From JBCDIQ01 sp039024295 (GTDB lineage: Bacteria > Bacteroidota > Bacteroidia > J057), in NCBI GenBank assembly GCA_039024295.1, contig JBCDIQ010000405.1, forward strand, positions 1 to 5,001: a DNA stretch of 5,001 nucleotides, in the 5' to 3' direction. The notes below the pieces were generated by a model. That model was given only the letters and a program-made list of their open reading frames with translations. It searched no databases and had not been told where the DNA came from. Of this stretch, positions 1 through 5,001 are shown one piece after another; within the stretch, counting starts at the first letter, position 1; each line of letters begins with the position of its first letter. Position numbers and translations under genes: made by a program.

Positions 1-1149
1 CCGTTCCTCTTCTAGGGTTGCTGCTGAACCAATCCGGTGTTGTTCAACCCATTCTTTTCCTAAGGGAATGGCCAGACAGAGTGCCAGTACATGTATGCCT
101 ATCCATCGTAGTCGCCATGCACGAGGGGCATGAAAAAAAAGGGGTAACATACAGGCTATATAAAAGGGCATCATGGTTCTGACCTCTCGCCAGTCAAACG
201 CATCATACAGCAAAAATAGCATGGCCACATTCAGTGCGCCAATTGCTGACAAGGATAACCAAAGTCCATTTCGAGTCTTCACCCCCAAATAAAAAACAAC
301 TCCCAGCACGACCACAGGTGCAAACCGGAAAATGGCATATAGCAAAGAAGGTTGTTCGACAAGAAAGGCCTTTAGGTTTATCAAGACATGCCATACACCA
401 GCTTTGATAAATAAGTCAAATTCTCCACGGGATAACCTGCCCATTTGCTGGGAGAAATAATTGGGAACGGATTCATCCAGGAAATGTACCAGCAGGTAAG
501 CAAGGACTACTCCGGCAATCCATCCCAAAACCCCCAGGTATAATTTCCCCCTTTCATAGGCATAGGGTAGCAAGCCAATGAGCCAAAACAACCACAAAGG
601 CCTGAAGAGGCCCGCCAAGACCAGCAAAACCACATACCCGGTTACGTATCCTGAGCTTCGCTTTTGTACGTACAGCTGAAAAAGCAGCAGGCCCGCTAAT
701 ACCGCTATTGGAAAATGCACCATTTCCTGCATGAAGGTCAGAGAAAACAACAAGCCGTAGGGCCAGCACATCAGCAATATCATGCCCATCATTTTGACCT
801 CCAGCTTCCTCTCAGGCCAGGCCATGACCATGCTAATCCCCCCAATTAACAAGAGTACATTCAGAAGAATGAGGTTTTGGGGCGACCACCCGGTAAGCTT
901 GGCCAATCCCCCATGCACCAGGTAAAAAGCGGGGCCGTGTGCATCTGTCCCCAACCAGCTGTTTCCGGTTCCATTGAAGGTAAATGCAGCTTGTAGCGTA
1001 TGGGTTTCGTAAGCCGCCCGTGCGTTTTGACAATACACCCCCTCATCCGTCCAAACCGGCAGGTAATCAGCACCCACTTGGAGAAATGCATACACATATC
1101 CTCCTGCCAATCCGATCAATAATAAACCTAAAACAACAAAGCGGGTCAT
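1..1149 (-). CDS. GT-C type (ArnT/PMT-like) integral membrane glycosyltransferase, partial (C-terminus off left edge)
   Basis: The reading frame is open from ATG at 1149 to the left edge, giving 383 codons without a stop. An in-frame TAA lies three codons upstream, so this is the first possible ATG; no good Shine-Dalgarno site precedes it. The protein is polytopic: hydrophobic stretches lie near residues 4-23, 92-111, 120-138, 145-161, 168-198, 204-224, 270-290, 296-315, 326-340 and 349-364. The first extracytoplasmic loop carries DEG at 35-37 followed by QNAR, then TDAHGPAFYL at 68-77. This matches the acidic motif and the HxP-type motif of GT-C lipid-phosphosugar-dependent transferases (PMT_2/ArnT class). 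RPLW (183-186) and REVRTMMPFY (321-330) resemble later conserved loops. Members transfer a sugar from a polyprenyl-phosphate donor to lipid or protein on the outer face of the inner membrane. The acceptor cannot be told here. Residues past 383 lie outside the window. The family call is by motif and topology; an uncharacterised membrane protein is the alternative. Confidence 0.75.
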   Translation of the reverse strand, partial: MTRFVVLGLLLIGLAGGYVYAFLQVGADYLPVWTDEGVYCQNARAAYETHTLQAAFTFNGTGNSWLGTDAHGPAFYLVHGGLAKLTGWSPQNLILLNVLLLIGGISMVMAWPERKLEVKMMGMILLMCWPYGLLFSLTFMQEMVHFPIAVLAGLLLFQLYVQKRSSGYVTGYVVLLVLAGLFRPLWLFWLIGLLPYAYERGKLYLGVLGWIAGVVLAYLLVHFLDESVPNYFSQQMGRLSRGEFDLFIKAGVWHVLINLKAFLVEQPSLLYAIFRFAPVVVLGVVFYLGVKTRNGLWLSLSAIGALNVAMLFLLYDAFDWREVRTMMPFYIACMLPLFFHAPRAWRLRWIGIHVLALCLAIPLGKEWVEQHRIGSAATLEEER

Positions 1150-1328
1150 GCCTGCGATTTAGGAGAAAAATCAGGGATAACCAATCCTTCTCTCCCCATT
1201 ACATGCTAAATGGAATAATTAGGCGTCTTCTTCAGCAAGGTGTTATATAATTTTTCCAAAAAACATAGAATAATTCATATTCGTTATGTATCATCAGTGA
1301 AAATCATCAAATCGGAACCTTTTATCTT
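1150..1328. promoter_or_regulatory. Divergent intergenic region between the glycosyltransferase and CHAT genes
   Basis: These 179 bases separate two divergently transcribed genes and must hold the promoter of the CHAT gene and probably that of the glycosyltransferase. The half nearer the CHAT gene is AT-rich. TTATATAATTTTT at 1244-1255 contains TAATTTTT (1248-1255), which resembles the Bacteroidota -7 consensus TAnnTTTG but lacks the final G. No clear TTTG or TTG element lies at the expected distance upstream, so no promoter can be fixed with confidence. On the minus strand TATGTTTT (positions 1269-1262) is similarly imperfect. An 8-base direct repeat, GAATAATT, occurs at 1213-1220 and 1268-1275. 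Neither gene start has a strong Shine-Dalgarno site, as is usual in this phylum. No RNA gene or open frame of note was seen. Confidence 0.45.
1161..1196 (-). promoter_or_regulatory. Possible mRNA leader hairpin just before the glycosyltransferase start
   Basis: Read on the minus strand, GGAGA (1195-1191) can pair with TCTCC (1166-1162), and inside it GGAT (1187-1184) can pair with ATCC (1178-1175) around a TGGTT loop. Two further A-T pairs extend the outer stem if one G is bulged. The structure would end about 12 bases before the ATG at 1149, so it could affect translation or be a DNA operator. The stems are short and interrupted by an asymmetric internal loop, so chance is a real possibility. 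Confidence 0.2.
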
Positions 1329-4300
1329 ATGTTCCAGAGAATTTTAGCCACGGTCTTTTTCCTAACCTTGTGTAAAAGCTATTTCGCCCAAGTCGATACA
1401 ACTGAGGCGCATGTGGCTTGGAAGAAGGCTGTGGAATTTGATTCAGACAGTCGATTCGACAGCGCAAACCACTATTATAAACTTGCCTTTGACCAATTTA
1501 AACTAGCGGCCAGCAAGTCCTCTGCCCCCACCTACAACCACCGTATGCTGGAACTCTCGGGTGACTACGCCAATTCACTTGCCGAGGGAGGAAAGTACGA
1601 GCCTGCCCTTGAATTGGTGGATTCTGTAGAAAACTATCCTTTTGTCAGGCTGGATGATTCTCCTTTACAAAAGGCTCGTTTACTTTTGTTGAGGGGGTAT
1701 GTCTACTTTAGAACGGGAGATTTTGAGCGTTCCAAGGAACTGAGCAATACTGCTATTGATATGTTCGAGCAGCATAACCTCCCCAAAGACCATCACCTGG
1801 GACAGGCCTGGAAACAACAAGGATTGGCAGGCTTTGAAGAAGGGGATTATGAATATGCGCTTTCCAGTTACCAGCGGGCTTTGGACATTTTCCGGAAAGC
1901 CCCCGACGCTGAGGAAATGGTAGGCATTACCCTTGGCGAAATCGGGCTGGTTTACCGCCGAAAATCCAACTTTAGCCAGGCCCTTAGCTACTACAATCAG
2001 GCCTTGGATATGCTTCGGAAGCAAAAAGGGGATAAGCACCCAAATGTGGGGGTTACCCTGGTGAACATGGCCACGGTCAGCAGAAATATGGGTGATTTCC
2101 AGCAAGCCTTATTGTATGCAGATGAAGGATTGTCAATTTTTAGGGAGGCACTCGGAAATTCCCATCCCTTTGTAGGCCAGACCCTGATGAACATTGGGAT
2201 CATGCATAAGAATGTAGCAGCATATGACAAATCCCTGAAAACCCTTGAAGAAGCCCGTAGCATTTTGGTGAACCGATTTGGTGAGGAGCACTACTATGCA
2301 GCCGTTTCCCATCAGAACATTGGCCTAATTTATGAAGCCAAAAGGGACTACCAAACAGCACTTGATCATTATCTGTTGTCTGTAAGAACGCTGGAGGCAT
2401 TTTTTCAAAAGCCCAATATTAATACTGCAGAATGCTACCAATACATTGGTCATATCTTCCACAAAATGGAAGACTCTGCCCAATCATTTGCATTCTTCAA
2501 AAAAGGAGCAGATATGCTGCTGGAAACGGTAGGAGAGCACCATGACCAGTTGTCGGAGTTATATATGCAATGGGGAGAATCCTATGAGCATTTCGGATAT
2601 CCAACACAGGCGTTAGAAAAATACCAGGATGCCATCATGGCCAATAGCCCTGGATTTACCCCTGATTCTCCGGATGAAGTCCCGAGTAAAGATGCACCCT
2701 ATTTGAATCCCTGGTTTATGGTAAATGTGATGCGGGGTAAAGCACGTGTGCTTCAGCAATTTACCCCGGCACAGACCCAGTTGGCGCATCAGCATTTACA
2801 GCGTGCCATTTCAGATTTGGAAAGGATCAGGTATTCCCTCAAAACAGAAGGGGCACAGCTAAGATTACAAGCCCAGAACCAGGCGGTATTTCGAGAGGCC
2901 ATTGCCTTGGCTTATCAGCTCCACCTCCAATTTCCCGATCAAAAAGAATACCTGGAAACTGCTTTTCTGACTGCAGAAAAGGCGCGTGCGGCCATGCTGT
3001 TGGCAGGTATCCAGGAAACAAAGGCGCGAAAGTTTGCGGGCATCCCGGATCATTTGCTTGACAATGAACAAGAGATAAAAAGCGACTTGGCCTATTACCA
3101 GAAAAAACTGCTTGCAGCAACATTGGCAGAAAAGCAAGATTCCCTGGAAGTGGCCCGATTGAAGGGGCAGGTATTCCGGCTGACGCAACGTGCAGATTCA
3201 CTGGTTGAGCTTTTTGAGCAGCAATATCCCGATTATCATGAATTGAAATATCGTCCTCCAACAACAGATTTCTCCAAAGTGGTTGCATGGGCAAAGAGCC
3301 AGCAGCAGGCATTGATCGAATTTTTTGTAGGGAAAGAAGATGTGTACGTATTCCTCTTTCATCCAGAGGGAGAACAACTCCTCAAGCTTTCCCAAACAGA
3401 GAGCCTGGAAGAAGACATTGTTAGCCTGATTAATTTGTTGAATGGGAAAAAGGAGTACCAACAACAACAGTTTGTAGCACTATCTGCAAAACTAGGCAAG
3501 ACCCTTTTGCCAGAGGTACCGGGAAACATAAAGGGAATCACCCTGGTGCCAGATGGATTGCTGGGATACTTACCCTTTGAACTCCTTTCGCCTGCTTTCC
3601 TGGAGGGAAAAATTCTCTTGGATGAATACCCGGTTCATTATGCCTACTCTGCTTCTCTCTTGCTGGAAAGACCACAAGAAAAATCCAGCGGAGCTTCTAA
3701 GCTATTTGCTGGCTTCGCACCTGCTTACGATATGGGTAACTGGCTGGCTGATGCGCAAAGAGGTAGCCCTGAAGGATGGAACCAAAAGCTCCAGGCACTA
3801 CCTCCATTGGCATTCAACCAGCCGGAAGTTTCCGGCATTCAAGCATTGCTAGGAGGAGAGTCCTACGTGGGTAATTCAGCTACTGAAGCCGCTTTCAAAG
3901 AACAGGCAGGAAATTTCCGGATCCTGCATTTGGCTATGCATGCGCTGGTGGACGATGCGTATCCCCTGTATAGCGGCTTGGTGTTCAGCCAACAGGCAAC
4001 TGACTCGATGGATGATGGCATGCTCCATGCCTATGAGCTTTATAATTTGCCCCTAAATGCTGATTTGGTGGTGCTTTCGGCCTGTAACACCGGCGTAGGA
4101 AAGTTGGCAAGAGGGGAAGGTATCTTAAGCATGGCGAGGGCTTTCCGCTATGCAGGCTGCCCAAGCATTGTGACCAGTCTGTGGCAGGTAGATGACCGGG
4201 CAACCCAGGAGATCATGACTTCCTTCTATGAATTGCTCAACGAAGGGCAAACCCGGGCTGAAGCCCTCAGAAATGCAAAGCTAGCGTATCGAAAGGCACA

Positions 4301-4457
4301 TCCGGAAGTATCCCCTGCAACCTGGGCAGCACTCGTTCTCCAGGGTCCGGACGATGAAATGTCCCTCCGAGATGGATTCCCTGTGTGGGTATGGGGGTTG
4401 ATCGCCTTAGTAGCAATTGTGCTCCTGATTGGAAGGTTTCGAAAGAGACATGTGTAA
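1329..4457 (+). CDS. Exported, membrane-anchored TPR-CHAT protein (predicted caspase-like cysteine protease)
   Basis: Complete 1042-residue protein. An in-frame TAG at 1266-1268 and no intervening ATG make 1329 the first possible ATG start. Residues 1-20 form a signal peptide (MFQR, then a hydrophobic core) with likely cleavage in YFA-Q; LTLC at 12-15 is not a good lipobox. TPR-like helices run from about 25 to 440; six units starting at 199, 241, 283, 325, 367 and 409 keep an exact 42-residue period, as in kinesin-light-chain-type TPRs. A helical linker covers about 465-640. The CHAT domain spans about 712-1005: VPDGLLGYLPFELL (740-753), catalytic His871 in LHLAMHA, Cys919 in VLSACNTG, then GEG (929-931), SLWQVDD (950-956) and EALRNAKLAYRKA (978-990). 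A transmembrane helix at about 1018-1034 is followed by RFRKRHV, implying a cytoplasmic tail and an extracytoplasmic body. CHAT domains are caspase-clan cysteine proteases, often gated by their TPRs. Substrate and role here are unknown. Both flanking genes run on the opposite strand, so it is probably monocistronic. Confidence 0.93.
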   Translation: MFQRILATVFFLTLCKSYFAQVDTTEAHVAWKKAVEFDSDSRFDSANHYYKLAFDQFKLAASKSSAPTYNHRMLELSGDYANSLAEGGKYEPALELVDSVENYPFVRLDDSPLQKARLLLLRGYVYFRTGDFERSKELSNTAIDMFEQHNLPKDHHLGQAWKQQGLAGFEEGDYEYALSSYQRALDIFRKAPDAEEMVGITLGEIGLVYRRKSNFSQALSYYNQALDMLRKQKGDKHPNVGVTLVNMATVSRNMGDFQQALLYADEGLSIFREALGNSHPFVGQTLMNIGIMHKNVAAYDKSLKTLEEARSILVNRFGEEHYYAAVSHQNIGLIYEAKRDYQTALDHYLLSVRTLEAFFQKPNINTAECYQYIGHIFHKMEDSAQSFAFFKKGADMLLETVGEHHDQLSELYMQWGESYEHFGYPTQALEKYQDAIMANSPGFTPDSPDEVPSKDAPYLNPWFMVNVMRGKARVLQQFTPAQTQLAHQHLQRAISDLERIRYSLKTEGAQLRLQAQNQAVFREAIALAYQLHLQFPDQKEYLETAFLTAEKARAAMLLAGIQETKARKFAGIPDHLLDNEQEIKSDLAYYQKKLLAATLAEKQDSLEVARLKGQVFRLTQRADSLVELFEQQYPDYHELKYRPPTTDFSKVVAWAKSQQQALIEFFVGKEDVYVFLFHPEGEQLLKLSQTESLEEDIVSLINLLNGKKEYQQQQFVALSAKLGKTLLPEVPGNIKGITLVPDGLLGYLPFELLSPAFLEGKILLDEYPVHYAYSASLLLERPQEKSSGASKLFAGFAPAYDMGNWLADAQRGSPEGWNQKLQALPPLAFNQPEVSGIQALLGGESYVGNSATEAAFKEQAGNFRILHLAMHALVDDAYPLYSGLVFSQQATDSMDDGMLHAYELYNLPLNADLVVLSACNTGVGKLARGEGILSMARAFRYAGCPSIVTSLWQVDDRATQEIMTSFYELLNEGQTRAEALRNAKLAYRKAHPEVSPATWAALVLQGPDDEMSLRDGFPVWVWGLIALVAIVLLIGRFRKRHV
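1926..2681 (+). repeat. Six tandem 42-residue TPR units encoded within the CHAT gene (126-base period)
   Basis: The units begin at residues 199 (GITLGEIGLVY), 241 (GVTLVNMATV), 283 (GQTLMNIGIMH), 325 (AVSHQNIGLIY), 367 (AECYQYIGHIF) and 409 (SELYMQWGESY), each exactly 42 residues from the next, with no indel. Each has a helix-turn-helix layout with a central small or acidic turn (for example NFSQAL, DFQQAL, AYDKSL, DYQTAL). The period holds at protein level; the DNA units have diverged, so this is an old amplification and not a recent nucleotide repeat. Unit boundaries are my choice of phase, and the sixth unit is the most degenerate at its end. Less regular TPR-like helices precede the array (about 25-191). 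Confidence 0.75.
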
Positions 4458-4498
4458 GGCAGATCTCCTTTTATCTTGCTCCCAGCATAATAAAGATA
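4458..4498. other. Short convergent intergenic gap, no strong terminator
   Basis: These 41 bases separate the stops of two converging genes. ATAATA (4487-4492) and TATTAT (4497-4502) form an AT-only 6-bp inverted repeat with a 4-base loop that runs into the ABC gene's stop codon. GCAGAT (4459-4464) could pair with ATCTTGC (4473-4479) with one bulge. Neither is a GC-rich stem followed by a T run, so neither is called as an intrinsic terminator. Termination may be weak, bidirectional or factor-dependent. Confidence 0.4.
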
Positions 4499-5001
4499 TT
4501 ATCGGTATAGCCGTTCCTGAATTCGCTCAACAGATCCGGCGGGTACAGCTTCAATCAGTTTTTTGGTGTAGTCAGATAAAGGCCGTTGGTAAACGGTCTC
4601 AGCATTCCCCAATTCCTCTACTTTTCCGTCTTTCATCACCAAAATCCGATCGCTCATGAAGCGGATGACACTTAAGTCGTGAGAAATGAAAATGTAGGTC
4701 AGCCCGAATTCTTCCTGCAGGTCTTTTAGCAGGTTCAGCACCTGTGCCTGAATGGATACATCCAACGCTGAAACTGATTCATCGCAGATGATAAACCTAG
4801 GTTTGAGGGCAAGTGCACGGGCAATGCAGATGCGCGGTCTCTGCCCACCGGAAAACTCGTGTGGATACCGTTGAAAGTGCTCAGGCGTTAACTCCACCTT
4901 TTCGAGCAACTCGTAGACCGTTGCTTTGCGCTCCTCCTCATCTGCCCCAATTTTATGCACCTGCATGGGTTCCATCAGGGTGCTGCCTATGGTCATCCGA
5001 G
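4499..5001 (-). CDS. Oligopeptide/dipeptide-type ABC transporter ATP-binding protein, C-terminal part (5' end off right edge)
   Basis: The frame is open to the right edge and ends at TAA (4501-4499). The ATG at 4996 is most likely internal: the text around it (R-MTIGSTLMEPM) matches the segment after the Q-loop in OppF/DppF ATPases, so the Walker A half lies outside the window. Counting that Met as 1, visible motifs are the signature FSGGQRPR (48-55), Walker B FIICDE with catalytic Glu73, D-loop SALD (76-79), and H-loop His106 in FISHDLSV. The tail, GNAETVYQRPLSDYTKKLIEAVP, is typical of the oligopeptide/dipeptide/nickel subfamily. Such proteins sit on the cytoplasmic face and power ABC importers of peptides or related solutes; in Bacteroidota they are often the second half of a fused OppD-OppF-like protein, which cannot be checked here. 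The usual SGGQRQR reads SGGQRPR. The gene converges on the CHAT gene, and no permease or binding protein is visible. Confidence 0.9.
   Translation of the reverse strand, partial: RMTIGSTLMEPMQVHKIGADEEERKATVYELLEKVELTPEHFQRYPHEFSGGQRPRICIARALALKPRFIICDESVSALDVSIQAQVLNLLKDLQEEFGLTYIFISHDLSVIRFMSDRILVMKDGKVEELGNAETVYQRPLSDYTKKLIEAVPAGSVERIQERLYR

Noticed and set aside
984..1250. 88-codon plus-strand open frame extending into the intergenic region
   Set aside because: Most of it is antisense to the glycosyltransferase N-terminus, it shows no motif, and it ends in AT-rich DNA upstream of the CHAT gene.
1246..1251. TATAAT hexamer as an E. coli-type -10 box
   Set aside because: No TTGACA-like element at proper spacing, and the host appears to be Bacteroidota, which uses a different promoter consensus; the word is expected by chance in AT-rich DNA.
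1213..1275. GAATAATT direct repeat (1213-1220 and 1268-1275) as a regulator site
   Set aside because: An 8-base AT-rich word occurring twice in 179 bases of AT-rich DNA is weak evidence, and there is no inverted symmetry.
1362..1373. LTLC at residues 12-15 as a lipoprotein cleavage site
   Set aside because: Leu precedes the Cys, where a lipobox needs Gly, Ala or Ser; the hydrophobic core is also very short before it. Cleavage in YFA-Q fits better.
1680..2105. 141-codon open frame on the minus strand inside the TPR region
   Set aside because: Lies wholly antisense to the CHAT gene, whose domains are clear. The predicted protein shows no recognisable family or coding character.
2839..3312. 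157-codon open frame on the minus strand
   Set aside because: Antisense shadow of the CHAT gene linker; Pro-rich translation with no domain. The overlapping frame 2865-3188 is likewise a shadow.
3553..3852. 99-codon plus-strand frame overlapping the CHAT domain
   Set aside because: Out-of-frame reading of the CHAT coding sequence; the main frame carries the conserved motifs uninterrupted.
1329..4457. Assignment as a Craspase (Csx29-like) or gasdermin-linked defence protease
   Set aside because: No CRISPR array, effector nuclease or small pore-forming gene is nearby, and a signal peptide argues against a cytoplasmic CRISPR partner. Only the shared TPR-CHAT architecture is supported.
4487..4502. 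ATAATA-AAGA-TATTAT hairpin as a bidirectional terminator
   Set aside because: The stem is only AT pairs and lacks an adjacent T run; too weak to call as an intrinsic terminator.
4429..4659. 76-codon plus-strand frame across the convergent junction
   Set aside because: Combines the out-of-frame end of the CHAT gene with the antisense of the ABC ATPase; no independent support.

Overview
The window looks like a chromosomal segment of a Bacteroidota bacterium, possibly from a Saprospiria- or Cytophagia-like lineage. That is inferred from a signal peptide ending in FAQ, the absence of strong Shine-Dalgarno sites before the starts, AT-rich intergenic DNA around genes of moderate GC, and a large exported TPR-CHAT protein of a kind common in that phylum. 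The species cannot be determined from the sequence.

Layout: three protein genes fill almost everything. (1) Positions 1-1149, minus strand: the N-terminal 383 codons of a polytopic membrane protein resembling GT-C (ArnT/PMT-like) glycosyltransferases. It is open at the left edge. (2) Positions 1150-1328: a divergent intergenic region holding the 5' ends of genes 1 and 3 and a possible leader hairpin. (3) Positions 1329-4457, plus strand: a complete 1042-residue protein with a signal peptide, a long tetratricopeptide array, a helical linker, a C-terminal CHAT (caspase-HetF-associated with TPRs) domain with both catalytic residues, and a final transmembrane anchor. (4) After a 41-base convergent gap, positions 4499-5001, minus strand: the C-terminal part of an oligopeptide/dipeptide-type ABC transporter ATPase, open at the right edge. 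No RNA gene, insertion sequence, CRISPR array or long nucleotide repeat was seen.

How the genes work together: the CHAT gene is flanked on both sides by genes on the opposite strand, so it appears to be transcribed alone. Nothing in the window forms an operon with it or is an obvious substrate. The most interesting object is the CHAT protein. Its predicted topology puts a TPR-controlled, caspase-like cysteine protease on the outer side of the inner membrane, tethered by its C-terminus. It also has an altered catalytic-His motif and a second cysteine close to the catalytic one. Its function is unknown. The glycosyltransferase and the ABC ATPase look like ordinary neighbours.
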